This document shows, one piece after another, positions 35,253-44,282 of a stretch of 64,000 nucleotides of DNA. The notes below the pieces were generated by a model. That model saw only the letters and a program-made list of their open reading frames with translations. It was not told the origin of the DNA and searched no databases. The position numbers were made by a program, and so were the translations under genes. This stretch comes from Methanomassiliicoccales archaeon (GTDB taxonomy: Archaea > Thermoplasmatota > Thermoplasmata > Methanomassiliicoccales > JACIVX01), in assembly GCA_014361295.1 (NCBI GenBank), contig JACIVX010000001.1:962293-1026292 (forward strand), given 5' to 3'. Within the stretch, counting starts at the first letter, position 1; the number at the start of each line of letters is the position of its first letter.

Positions 35253-36409
35253 TCGATATGAGGCATGAGGTTGCAGAGAGACTGAAAAAGATTCCTCCAT
35301 ATTTATTCGCTGATATCGAAGCGAAGGTTAGAGCAAAGAAAGCTGAAGGACTGGACATTATCGATTTCGGAATCGGAGATCCAGACATTCCGACACCAAA
35401 TGAGATCGTGGAAGAGCTGATCAGGCAGGTGAGGGACCCCATTAATCATCAATATTCAACGAGTGCTGGCGAAATTGAGACGAGAAGGGCCGTTGCTGAA
35501 TGGTACATGAGAAGGTTCGGTGTCGATGTCGATCCTGAAAAAGAAGTTGTCATCACGATGGGAAGCAAAGAGGGACTCGTCAATATATGTAGAGCCTTTG
35601 TCAATCCTGGCGATGTAGTACTCGTTCCCGACCCTGCATATCCCGTTTACGCACAAGGAGGCGCCCTACTCTCAGAGGGGATACCTGTGAGAGTTCCGTT
35701 GCTCCCTGAAAATAACTTTCTTGTTGATGTCGATCGTCTGCCTGAGAACGGAAAAATGATTTTTATCAACTATCCAAATAATCCAACCGGTGCTGTTGCG
35801 TCAAAGGAGTTTTTGAAAAAGATCGTAGAATGGGGAAGAGAAACGCGGACGATTATCTGCTACGATAATGCCTACTCGGAAATCACCTTCGATGGTTACA
35901 TCGCGCCAAGCATTTTGGAATTTGGAAGAGAGTGCATCGAATTTGGATCGTTCTCGAAGACTTTCAATATGACTGGATACCGGATCGGATACGCCGTTGG
36001 TAGCGAAGATCTAATTGCCGGTTTGAAAAAAGTGAAATCCCAGGTCGACTCTGGCGTTCCAAAATTCATCCAAAAGGCGGCCATCAAAGCTCTCAAAGAG
36101 TACGAATGCATTGGAAGGCCAGCGTCCGTCGAGAAAAATTGTGAAATCTATAAAGGCAGGAGGGATGCATTCGTCACAGGTCTTCGGAAACTAGGATTCA
36201 GAGTAGAGCCGCCGCTCGGAACTTTCTACCTCTGGTTCCCAGTCGACGAGAAATCGATGGAGTTTTCGAAAAAGCTTCTGGACGTGGGAGTCGTGGTAAC
36301 CCCCGGAGTCGGATTTGGCGAATACGGCGAAGGCTACGTTCGTGTTGCTCTTACTCAACCAGTAAGTCGTATCAAAGAAGCGCTGGAACGGATGGAACGG
36401 GTTTTATAG
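35249..36409 (+). CDS. dapL: LL-diaminopimelate aminotransferase
   Basis: Converts tetrahydrodipicolinate directly to LL-diaminopimelate, bypassing succinylated or acetylated intermediates. The 386-residue class I aminotransferase has DFGIGDPDIPTP, FINYPNNPTGAVAS and the PLP lysine in FGSFSKTFNMTGYRIGYAVG. With dapA, dapB and dapF in the same operon, and no dapC/D/E, the DapL assignment is well supported by context; similar aminotransferases have other substrates. Start GTG 35249 or ATG 35258. It converges on pgk with a 6-base overlap. Confidence 0.85.
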   Translation: MIDMRHEVAERLKKIPPYLFADIEAKVRAKKAEGLDIIDFGIGDPDIPTPNEIVEELIRQVRDPINHQYSTSAGEIETRRAVAEWYMRRFGVDVDPEKEVVITMGSKEGLVNICRAFVNPGDVVLVPDPAYPVYAQGGALLSEGIPVRVPLLPENNFLVDVDRLPENGKMIFINYPNNPTGAVASKEFLKKIVEWGRETRTIICYDNAYSEITFDGYIAPSILEFGRECIEFGSFSKTFNMTGYRIGYAVGSEDLIAGLKKVKSQVDSGVPKFIQKAAIKALKEYECIGRPASVEKNCEIYKGRRDAFVTGLRKLGFRVEPPLGTFYLWFPVDEKSMEFSKKLLDVGVVVTPGVGFGEYGEGYVRVALTQPVSRIKEALERMERVL

Positions 36410-37630
36410 CTTCCTGTTCACGGCCGCTTTCAGCGCTTCGACAGCTGGTAGCGGTTTTCCCATCAAAAAAGTCTCCAGCGCTCCTCCGCCTGTACTCACA
36501 TAAGAAAGTCGATCGGCGAGTTTCAGGGATTCGGCGACACCAACCGTATGGCCGCCTCCGATGACCGTGTAAGCATGCGATGTCGCCATCGCCGTCAGAA
36601 GTTCCTTCGTTCCGAGCAAGAATTCCTTTTTTTCGATCATTCCAGCGGGTCCCGACATGAAGGCGGTTTTTGCATTGTGAATCACTTTGACAAACTTCTC
36701 GATCGATGCTCTTCCGATATCCAGTATTGGGTATTCCGATGGAAGGTCTCCGACAAGAAGTTCTCTTCTTCTCCCGTCGACCTCAATTGCAACATCGTGA
36801 GGCAACAGAATTTGCTCGCCCTTTTCTTCCAAGAGTTTCTTCGCTGCTTCGAGATCTTCCTGAGTCAAGCCAGCAGAAAGAGCGTCCTCATTCGTTTTCC
36901 CAAGATCCGCCCCCCTTGCTTTCAAGAAAGCGTTCGCTGATAGACCGACGAGGATGACCATCGTCGCAATCTTCTTACTAATCAATCGAGTAACGACGGC
37001 GACAATATCGGTCACTTTTGCCCCACCAAGCACGAAGACCGATGGTTTCGCGGGATTCTCGAATAATTTCTTCAATACGGAGAGTTCTTTCTCCATTAAT
37101 CGCCCTGCAGCAGACGGAAGGACTGCTGGGAACCCAACGAGCGAACAATGAGCCCTGTGAGAAGCGGCGAACGCGTCGTTGACATAAAGATCTACGAGTG
37201 GTGCAAGAACAGTTACAAGTTCTGACTTTGCGTGCTCCTCCTGTGATTTCTTTTCCTGTTCGTACGACAATTCCCTCACATTCTTCAAAATGATCGCTTC
37301 ACCTGACTGGAGTTCTCTGATCGCGTTGATCGCTTTTTCGCCGATGAGATCATCCACATAACGGACCTCTTTGCCCAAGTGCTTGCTGAGGACGACAGCA
37401 TGTCTATCGAGGGAGACAAAATCCCAATCGCCAGGTCGTCCCTGATGAGCTAGGATGACCACTTTGGCATGCTTGCTCAGCAACTCCCTCACCGTCGGAA
37501 CAATCTGTCTTATGCGGTTATCATCCTCGATCTCCAGCGTATCTTTTTTCAGTGGGCAGTTGATGTCGACCCTAAGCAGCACAGTTTTGTGCCTTACATC
37601 GAAATCATCGAGGGTGTTGTACTCTTTCAT
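36404..37630 (-). CDS. pgk: Phosphoglycerate kinase
   Basis: Interconverts 1,3-bisphosphoglycerate and 3-phosphoglycerate. The 408-residue archaeal-type enzyme has VLLRVDINCPLKK near the N-terminus, ILAHQGRPGDWDF, NDAFAASHRAHCS, FVLGGAKVTD and VIGGGHTVGVAES. The last is the glycine-rich nucleotide motif. It lies nine bases after gapA, in the same direction, so the two reactions of lower glycolysis are encoded together. Confidence 0.94.
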   Translation of the reverse strand: MKEYNTLDDFDVRHKTVLLRVDINCPLKKDTLEIEDDNRIRQIVPTVRELLSKHAKVVILAHQGRPGDWDFVSLDRHAVVLSKHLGKEVRYVDDLIGEKAINAIRELQSGEAIILKNVRELSYEQEKKSQEEHAKSELVTVLAPLVDLYVNDAFAASHRAHCSLVGFPAVLPSAAGRLMEKELSVLKKLFENPAKPSVFVLGGAKVTDIVAVVTRLISKKIATMVILVGLSANAFLKARGADLGKTNEDALSAGLTQEDLEAAKKLLEEKGEQILLPHDVAIEVDGRRRELLVGDLPSEYPILDIGRASIEKFVKVIHNAKTAFMSGPAGMIEKKEFLLGTKELLTAMATSHAYTVIGGGHTVGVAESLKLADRLSYVSTGGGALETFLMGKPLPAVEALKAAVNRKL

Positions 37631-37639
37631 GGCTATACC

Positions 37640-38653
37640 TCAAATGATGTACGAGAGGAAATCGACAAGTCGACTTGAATATCCCCATTCGTTGTCGTAC
37701 CAGCATAGCACCTTGACTAAATTACCTTTTTCCTTTGCAACCATTGTACTTGGAGCATCGACAACTGAGGAGCGAGAATCGCCAACAATATCGATGGAGA
37801 CGATCGGTTCTTCCGAATAGCCTAGTAAACCTTTCATGGAGCTTTCAGCGGCCTTTCGCAACGCCTCGTTTACCATATCTCTGTCAACACTTTCCATGAC
37901 CATAGCAGTAAGATCCGTGATTGATCCATCAGGAACGGGCACGCGAAGCGCAACGCCGTTGAGCTTTCCGTCGAGTTCCGGCAAGACCTGAGAGACAGAT
38001 CTGGCAGCGCCAGTTGTCGTGGGGACGATAGAGAGGGGGGCTGCCCTTGCCCTTCTCAGATCGGTATGTGGAAAGTCCAGCAATCTCTGATCGCCAGTGT
38101 AAGCGTGGACCGTCGTCATAAGGCCAGAGATTATTCCAAAGTTGTCGTTTAGTACCTTCGCAGGGAGCACAACACTGTTCGTCGTGCACGATGCCATTGA
38201 AATAATATGATGTTTTTTTGGATCGTAAGCTTCCAGATTCGCTCCGAGAACAACGGTGATGTCCGGATTCGTTGCTGGTGCAGTGATGAGGACTTTCCCT
38301 GCGCCAGCATCAAGATGGAGTTTACACATCTTCCTGTCTGTGAAAAAACCTGTTGATTCGACGACGACATCGATCTCCTCGCGAGCCCAGGGCAATCTTG
38401 AGGGGTCTTTTTCAGACGTGAATTTGACGATTTGATCGTTGATTGCCAGATTACCGCCAGTTGACTGAATATCCGCATTGAGCTTTCCATGCACGCTGTC
38501 GTATTTCAACAAATACGCGAGCGTCTTTGAATCGGCGAGATCATTCACCGCCACAATTTCGAAATCACTGAGATAATTCTCATGCTGGAGAGCACATCTG
38601 AAGAATGATCGGCCGATTCTGCCAAAACCATTGATCGCGACTCTGATTGTCAT
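37640..38653 (-). CDS. gap: Bacterial-type (class I) glyceraldehyde-3-phosphate dehydrogenase
   Basis: A 337-residue phosphorylating GAPDH of the bacterial/eukaryotic class. It starts MTIRVAINGFGRIGRSFFRC, continues VNDLADSKTLAYLLKYDSVHG, and has the active-site SMASCTTNSVV, the phosphate-binding TVHAYTGDQRLLD and the C-terminal WYDNEWGYSSR. This class is uncommon in Archaea and suggests acquisition from Bacteria. It sits between the archaeal GAPDH gene and pgk. ATG at 38653; a TTG two codons upstream is possible. Confidence 0.95.
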   Translation of the reverse strand: MTIRVAINGFGRIGRSFFRCALQHENYLSDFEIVAVNDLADSKTLAYLLKYDSVHGKLNADIQSTGGNLAINDQIVKFTSEKDPSRLPWAREEIDVVVESTGFFTDRKMCKLHLDAGAGKVLITAPATNPDITVVLGANLEAYDPKKHHIISMASCTTNSVVLPAKVLNDNFGIISGLMTTVHAYTGDQRLLDFPHTDLRRARAAPLSIVPTTTGAARSVSQVLPELDGKLNGVALRVPVPDGSITDLTAMVMESVDRDMVNEALRKAAESSMKGLLGYSEEPIVSIDIVGDSRSSVVDAPSTMVAKEKGNLVKVLCWYDNEWGYSSRLVDFLSYII

Positions 38654-38711
38654 ACGCAAATAACAGAGAGTTGAAAGGGTAAAAAGGGTTGCTTATGATC
38701 GAGCGTCTTAA

Positions 38712-39728
38712 TCATTTGCCTATGCCAAGGCTTCTGTCGGTTTTCCTGATCGACCTCAGGGGATCCCTTTCGAGCTTCATCATGGCCCTGATACAGTCAA
38801 TATTCTCCGGTATCACATCGCTTTCTTGGTGCACCGCTTGATAATAATAAAGTGTGCTGTTAACGACTTTGACCCCATCTTCCCAAACGATAATCTCCAT
38901 GAAATCTCCACGAGGCCGGTTAAGATCCCTCGCGAGTTCCATGATCTGCGCGGAGGATTTAATCCCGTGCTTACCGCTCACAAATTTAATTCTAGGAACC
39001 TTATCCCAGACTGATAGGATATCTTCGTCTTTTGCTTTCTTCTTCAGATCAACGGCGAGGCAATGGATGTGCATCTGTGTTGTCGGCGTTACTACCGCCA
39101 TTGTCTGGATATTGAGCCACGGCATGATCGTTTGCACATCAGGCCCGTGATGTGTTGGCAGTTTCAGAGTCGGTTCGATCGCATTAAGGGCCGCGCCCTT
39201 ACGGTCTGCGGGATCCGCGCCTCTCCGTATTAAGGCGGCAAATACCCTCTCAATACCAAAAACCTTGTCGATTGGATAAAGCGTTCTTATTAGACCAGTT
39301 GTATTGCAGCTGACGACGCGAACAAAACGCGCACCCCAGGCTTCGTGATAATTTGCGAAGGAATTAAATGAGATCCCAGCAACGCCGTGCTTCTCACCGC
39401 CCTGGAAAATCGCCTTCACACCTCCCTTTTCGTATATCGGCTTGTAGACGGCCCCGACATCACCTGGCGTCGCGTCAACGATAATATCGACCTTCGAGAG
39501 CAGGTCTTCGAGCGTCCCAGCGACCTTTATACCATCTTTTTCAAAAGCTTCGATGTGTTCCGGTCTCGCGGCGTATAAAGGGATTCCTTCCTTGATCGCA
39601 AGTCGTGCCTCGTAGCTCGGTCTCGTTTTCGTAACACCCACGACTTCCATATCATCCTGTTTTGCGATGGCGAAAGCTATTCTCTTGCCGATTGTTCCGT
39701 AACCGTTGATGCCAACTTTCACCTTCAT
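38712..39728 (-). CDS. Archaeal-type (class II) glyceraldehyde-3-phosphate dehydrogenase
   Basis: A 338-residue GAPDH of the archaeal class. It begins MKVKVGINGYGTIGKRIAFA. ATPGDVGAVYKPIYE and IFQGGEKHGVAG are class-specific, and VVSCNTTGLIRTL contains the active-site cysteine. It shares the reaction but little sequence with the neighbouring class I enzyme. I chose ATG 39728; upstream codons to 39809 lack the fold. It is the first gene of a leftward run, gap2-gapA-pgk, with 52 or fewer bases between genes from its stop onward. Confidence 0.94.
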   Translation of the reverse strand: MKVKVGINGYGTIGKRIAFAIAKQDDMEVVGVTKTRPSYEARLAIKEGIPLYAARPEHIEAFEKDGIKVAGTLEDLLSKVDIIVDATPGDVGAVYKPIYEKGGVKAIFQGGEKHGVAGISFNSFANYHEAWGARFVRVVSCNTTGLIRTLYPIDKVFGIERVFAALIRRGADPADRKGAALNAIEPTLKLPTHHGPDVQTIMPWLNIQTMAVVTPTTQMHIHCLAVDLKKKAKDEDILSVWDKVPRIKFVSGKHGIKSSAQIMELARDLNRPRGDFMEIIVWEDGVKVVNSTLYYYQAVHQESDVIPENIDCIRAMMKLERDPLRSIRKTDRSLGIGK

Positions 39729-39838
39729 ATTTCTCTTCCTCGCCGCACATGACATTAATGGGAACCAATATTTGAATTCCGATTTCCCGTTTCGGAATCT
39801 AAATCGCAATATTTGAATCTGCGCGGTTCTATTATTTG

Positions 39839-40831
39839 TTAAAGATTCCAGTACTTTCTCTGAACGTTGATGACCTTTTCGACAGACTCCCTATCGATGG
39901 TGTCGACATCCCTGACCTGATCTCTCATCATGGAGATTTTCTTGTCACAAATTAAACCAGCGAGGCCAGCAAGCACCTCAGCTGTTGCTTCAAGATCGTA
40001 TCCTCCTTCGAGAATGAATGCGATCTTCCGATCGGGCGATATATCGATCAATTTTCGACAGAGTTCCAGATAACCTGTCGATGAAAGTTTGAGCGAAGCA
40101 ATTGGATCGGCGTAATGAGCGTCGATACCGATACTTACAAGGAGACCTTCTGGATTATACTGTTCAAGCACGGGTTTGATAATCTTTTCAAATGCAAAAA
40201 AATAGGTTCCATCACCGACGCCGCTTCTCAGCGGAATGTTGATCGTATACCCTTCCCCAGCCCCCGTGCCAACATCTTCAGCGGCGCCACTACCTGGATA
40301 AATTCCGTACTGGTGAGTTGAAATGAAAAGTACTCTGTTATCATCATAAAAAATATCCTCAGTACCATTTCCGTGGTGGACATCGATATCAACGATCGCG
40401 ATTCGATCGAGGAAGAGTTTTCTGGCGGCGATTGCTATGTTGTTAAAATAACAGAAACCCCCACAAAAATCCCTCCCTGCATGATGTCCAGGTGGTCTTA
40501 CCAGGGCAAGAGCTGGCCGACGGTAATTGTAGGCGATTTTTGCAGCGGCAATCGCGCCGCCCACAGCAAGAAGGGCGATTTCATATGTTTCTTTGCGAAT
40601 ATATGTATCTGGATCAAGAAATCCTTCTTTCGCCGTTCTGATTCTTTCAATATGATCTTTCGTATGGACGAGCAACAGATCTGTCTCGGAGGCCGGTTCA
40701 GGTTTGATGACATCTTTCCAGACACCGGTATCCATCATTTTCCTTATCGCGAAAACGAGTCTATCGGGACACTCTGGGTGGCCGCTATATTGAAAGTGAT
40801 CAAGATATCTTTCGTGAAAGACGATCGTCAT
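39839..40831 (-). CDS. Histone-deacetylase-family amidohydrolase
   Basis: A 330-residue zinc-dependent deacetylase fold. The active-site histidines and zinc ligands are in PPGHHAGRDFCGGFCYFNNIA and AIVDIDVHHGNGTEDIFYDD, and a late aspartate in IGIDAHYADPIASL. Bacterial and archaeal relatives act on acetylpolyamines, acetoin-linked acetylation of enzymes, or unknown substrates. With a polyamine enzyme (arginine decarboxylase) elsewhere in the window, acetylpolyamine is one possible substrate. ATG at 40831. Confidence 0.87.
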   Translation of the reverse strand: MTIVFHERYLDHFQYSGHPECPDRLVFAIRKMMDTGVWKDVIKPEPASETDLLLVHTKDHIERIRTAKEGFLDPDTYIRKETYEIALLAVGGAIAAAKIAYNYRRPALALVRPPGHHAGRDFCGGFCYFNNIAIAARKLFLDRIAIVDIDVHHGNGTEDIFYDDNRVLFISTHQYGIYPGSGAAEDVGTGAGEGYTINIPLRSGVGDGTYFFAFEKIIKPVLEQYNPEGLLVSIGIDAHYADPIASLKLSSTGYLELCRKLIDISPDRKIAFILEGGYDLEATAEVLAGLAGLICDKKISMMRDQVRDVDTIDRESVEKVINVQRKYWNL

Positions 40832-41141
40832 CCGAGTAATAAGAAGAATTATCCATTAAAAAATACTTGGCCTAACTATCATAGATGAGATCACTCTGAA
40901 ACGTCGATCAACAAGCTGCTAACACATTGAAACATTCTATAACCCTTGACTCCGTTTCAATATGTGAATTACTAGCAAGCATTAAATAGTCGGCTTGAGA
41001 TAAAGGTTGACTGTGCTTAAAATGACCACGCGCTTTGATATTTCGGTGATTTCTCGTATTAGCGCAGTGGTGATCATAATTAGTTAGAGGCATCCTGGTA
41101 AAGGATGTCCTCACCCATTGTCGGATTATGGAGGGTAGCTT
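40832..41141. promoter_or_regulatory. Divergent intergenic region upstream of ilvB, with leader hairpin
   Basis: 310 bases between the deacetylase and ilvB. GCATTAAATAG near 40979-40989 could be a TATA box. Close to ilvB, GAGGCATCC (41087-41095) pairs with GGATG-T-CCTC (41103-41112), a 9-bp stem with one bulged base, 29 bases before the TTG start. It could influence translation or termination of the branched-chain operon. No tRNA or gene is seen. Confidence 0.4.
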
Positions 41142-42812
41142 TTGAGAGGATCAAAGGCAGTTTTAGAGTTACTTGAACGACATGGCGTCGAGGTCATGTT
41201 TGGATTACCGGGAGGCACCACGATTCCCCTGTACGATGACCTTCTGGATTCAAAGATACGTCATGTGCTAGTCCGTCACGAGCAATGCGCGGCGCATATG
41301 GCTGACGGATACGCAAGGGCGACGGGAAGACCCGGCGTATGCACTTCAACATCGGGACCTGGCGTAACGAATCTCATGACAGGCGTGGCTACAGCATTCG
41401 TCGATTCCTCGCCGATGCTTGTGATCACAGGTCAAGTCGCTACCCACCTTATCGGTAATGATGCTTTTCAAGAGGCCGATTCGTTCAGCCTAATGATGCC
41501 GATCACGAAACACAATTTCAGAGTTCTCGATCCAAAGGATATCCCTGAGGCGATCAAACGGGGATTTAAGATCGCGACAACAGGGAGATACGGACCCGTC
41601 CACGTCGATTTGCCCGTTGACGTAATGCGTGCGGAAGTACCGGATGAATTACTCGAAAAAGAGTTTCACGTGGCAAAGCCGATGGAAGACCTATCAGATC
41701 TTCCCGAAGCACTCAAAATGTTGCGTGAGGCCGAGAGGCCATTGTTGCTTGTCGGCGGAGGTGTCATTTGGGCGAACGCGTCTCGTGAAGTGCTTCAACT
41801 CGCTGAGAGTTTAATGGCACCGATTGTGACGACGATCATGGGTAAAGGTGCGGTTCCAGAGAGTCACCCACTCTGCCTTGGCGTCATCGGCATGCACGGT
41901 CGAGAGGTTGCCAGAAGAGCATTCCTTGATTGCGACGTACTCCTGGCCATTGGCACGCGATTTTCTGACAGAAGTGCGGGTAATCAAAGTATCCTTTCTG
42001 ACAGGGTGAAAATTATCCATATTGACATCGACGCTGGTGAAGTCGGAAAAGGCATGCATACAAGAGTTAGGCTGATTGGCGATGCAAAAAAGATACTGAG
42101 GGCAATCATCGCTGGACTCAGTGCCTCAAGAGGGGAAACACCATGGTCTCTTCGCATGAAAGCGATGCGAGAGGAGTGTGAATGTTGCATCGATCTCGGT
42201 GGCAATCCGATCAAACCGCAAAAGGTCATCCACGAACTCAACAAAATTTTGCCCGATGATGCGATTGTCACTACAGAAGTCGGACAGAATCAAATGTGGG
42301 CCGCGCATTTCCTCAAGGTACGCCATCCACGGCAATTCATAACCTCTGGAGGATTTGGAACAATGGGATTTGGATTCCCGGCGGCCCTAGGCGTTAAGGT
42401 CGCTTTTCCAAACAGACCTGTTATCGATATCGCAGGTGATGGGAGTTTGCAAATGGTCTTCCAAGAGTTCGCGACAGCCGTCTGCGAGAATCTTCCTGTC
42501 ATGGTGTGCCTCATGAACAATGGGTGGCTCGGAATGGTCAAGCAGTGGCAAAAGCTGTTCTGGGGAAAGCGATATAGCGGTACAGAGCTGAAAAATAATC
42601 CCGATTTCGTTAAACTTGCCCAGGCATTCGGAGCTGATGGCGTCATGGTGGAGAAGCCATCAGAATTGAGAGAAGCATTGGAACGAGGTTTGAGATCTGA
42701 CGTGCCCTTCATCGTCGACATTCGTGTCGATCCAGAAGAGGATGTTCTTCCAATGATTCCACCTGGCGGTGGTAAAGATCTTGTGAGGGGGCGCTGTAAA
42801 TGGAGGTCATAA
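41142..42812 (+). CDS. ilvB: Acetolactate synthase large subunit
   Basis: Catalyses the first shared step of valine, leucine and isoleucine synthesis with thiamine diphosphate. The 556-residue protein has the catalytic glutamate in LVRHEQCAAHMADGYAR. TSGPGVTNLMTGVATAF binds FAD-related regions, and the ThDP motif is GDGSLQMVFQEFATAVCEN with MNNGWLGMVKQWQ. TTG start at 41142 behind GGAGGG. It overlaps ilvN by 13 bases. Confidence 0.94.
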   Translation: MRGSKAVLELLERHGVEVMFGLPGGTTIPLYDDLLDSKIRHVLVRHEQCAAHMADGYARATGRPGVCTSTSGPGVTNLMTGVATAFVDSSPMLVITGQVATHLIGNDAFQEADSFSLMMPITKHNFRVLDPKDIPEAIKRGFKIATTGRYGPVHVDLPVDVMRAEVPDELLEKEFHVAKPMEDLSDLPEALKMLREAERPLLLVGGGVIWANASREVLQLAESLMAPIVTTIMGKGAVPESHPLCLGVIGMHGREVARRAFLDCDVLLAIGTRFSDRSAGNQSILSDRVKIIHIDIDAGEVGKGMHTRVRLIGDAKKILRAIIAGLSASRGETPWSLRMKAMREECECCIDLGGNPIKPQKVIHELNKILPDDAIVTTEVGQNQMWAAHFLKVRHPRQFITSGGFGTMGFGFPAALGVKVAFPNRPVIDIAGDGSLQMVFQEFATAVCENLPVMVCLMNNGWLGMVKQWQKLFWGKRYSGTELKNNPDFVKLAQAFGADGVMVEKPSELREALERGLRSDVPFIVDIRVDPEEDVLPMIPPGGGKDLVRGRCKWRS

Positions 42813-43102
42813 GAATTATCGGTGAGAATACTCAAGGAATCTTTCCGAAGGTTCTGTCAGAGCTGGTGCGAAGAAAGGTTGAAGTGAACAGAGCGTTCGT
42901 CGAAAGGAGCAATGGGAAGATTGAAATGATCATCGAACTCAGGAATTCATCTCTCAACGGAAAGCTCCTTCACTCACTTCGAAACCTTCAGGATGTCATT
43001 TCTGTCGAGTACCTCAAGGAGAAATACATTTGCCGCTGGGAGCTTTCGCCTGAGGAGAACTCTCAAATGACATTCGTTGGACCGCTTGGCAAAGATAACT
43101 GA
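42800..43102 (+). CDS. ilvN: Short acetolactate synthase regulatory subunit (ACT domain only)
   Basis: A 100-residue ACT-domain protein. EVIRIIGENTQGIFPKVLSE begins the ACT fold, and VEVNRAFVERSNGKIEMIIEL follows. Usual IlvN/IlvH proteins have about 160 residues with a second C-terminal domain; here only the first domain and a short tail exist. The 13-base overlap with ilvB supports the assignment as its regulator. Feedback inhibition by branched-chain amino acids is inferred. Confidence 0.75.
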   Translation: MEVIRIIGENTQGIFPKVLSELVRRKVEVNRAFVERSNGKIEMIIELRNSSLNGKLLHSLRNLQDVISVEYLKEKYICRWELSPEENSQMTFVGPLGKDN

Positions 43103-43125
43103 TGAGAAGGTTGAAAGCGAATCTT

Positions 43126-43134
43126 GTTTATATT
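43126..43134 (+). promoter_or_regulatory. TATA-like element before ilvC
   Basis: GTTTATATT lies 47-55 bases before the ilvC ATG at 43181, within the 78-base gap after ilvN. It suggests ilvC can also be transcribed on its own. Confidence 0.4.
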
Positions 43135-43180
43135 TGACATCCTTTAGGGTCGCAAATCAAATCGGATAGGTGAGATGTAT

Positions 43181-44179
43181 ATGGCGAAAATCTATCATGA
43201 TAAAGATGCGGATCTGAATGTCCTGAAGGGTAAGAAAATAGCTGTCCTCGGTTACGGAAGTCAGGGGAGAGCCCAGGCTCTTTGCCTCAGAGACAGTGGA
43301 TTAAACGTTGTTGTTGGTGTGAGAAAAGGTGGGAATTCCTGGGAGCAGGCCAAGAAAGATGGCGTTGCGGTCGCTGAGATTCCGAATGCTGTCAAGAACG
43401 CGGATGTTGTTATGATGCTCCTTCCGGACGAGGTCCAAGAAGAAGTCTACAACAAGTACGTACTTCCAAACCTGAAAGAGGGGTGTGCGCTCGATTTCGC
43501 GCATGGGTTTACCGTCGTCTATGGTCAAGTCAAACCGCCGAAGAATGTCGATGTCATCATGGTCGCACCGAAATCGCCTGGTAAAAGGGAACGGGAAGTC
43601 TTTCTGGAGGGTTTTGGCGTACCTGCCCTCATCGCAGTGGAACAGGATTATACTGGGCACGCAAAGGAGATCGTTCTCGCGCTCGCGAAGGGTATTGGGT
43701 CGACAAGAGCTGGTGTCATTGAGACAACGTTCCATGAAGAGGTCACTTCCGATCTCTTCGGAGAGCAGGCAGTTCTCTGCGGTGGCGTTACCGCGCTGAT
43801 TCTCGCCGGTTTCGATACACTTGTGAAAAGAGGATATCAGCCAGAACTTGCCTATTTCGAATGCCTCCACGAGCTAAAGCTCATCGTGGATTTAATCCAA
43901 GCAGGTGGACTCGTACACATGTGGAAGAACGTCAGTAACACGGCTGAATTCGGAGGTCTCACGCAGAGGGATTACATCATTACTGAGGAAACGAGAAAGG
44001 CGATGGACAGGATGCTCGATAAAATCCTCTCAGGTGAGTTTTCTAAAGAATGGATTGCCGACTGGAAGAATGGTCTCAAGAGAATGAAAGAGTTAGAGAA
44101 GCAAGAATCCGAGAGACTGATCGAGGTTGTGGGTAGAGAGATCAGATCACTCTTTGAAATGAAGAAGGCCAGCGAGTGA
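43181..44179 (+). CDS. ilvC: Ketol-acid reductoisomerase
   Basis: Converts acetolactate to dihydroxyisovalerate with NAD(P)H and Mg, the second step of valine/leucine synthesis. The 332-residue class I enzyme has the cofactor motif VLGYGSQGRAQALCLRDSG, DFAHGFTVVYG, and metal ligands in DLFGEQAVLCGGV and AYFECLHELKLI. I chose ATG 43181 because GGTGAG lies seven bases upstream; ATG 43175 is too close to it. Confidence 0.94.
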   Translation: MAKIYHDKDADLNVLKGKKIAVLGYGSQGRAQALCLRDSGLNVVVGVRKGGNSWEQAKKDGVAVAEIPNAVKNADVVMMLLPDEVQEEVYNKYVLPNLKEGCALDFAHGFTVVYGQVKPPKNVDVIMVAPKSPGKREREVFLEGFGVPALIAVEQDYTGHAKEIVLALAKGIGSTRAGVIETTFHEEVTSDLFGEQAVLCGGVTALILAGFDTLVKRGYQPELAYFECLHELKLIVDLIQAGGLVHMWKNVSNTAEFGGLTQRDYIITEETRKAMDRMLDKILSGEFSKEWIADWKNGLKRMKELEKQESERLIEVVGREIRSLFEMKKASE

Positions 44180-44282
44180 CTTCTTCGCTCACCTTACTAG
44201 AAACCACTTCTTCTCCTCATTATTTTTTCATCTGTCAAAAAATGATAATTATTCCGTACCTTTATGACGGATTGGTGATAGA

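Noticed and set aside
42290-42835. 181-codon leftward open frame within ilvB
   Set aside because: Antisense shadow of a strongly conserved gene; serine/proline/threonine-rich composition typical of shadow frames.
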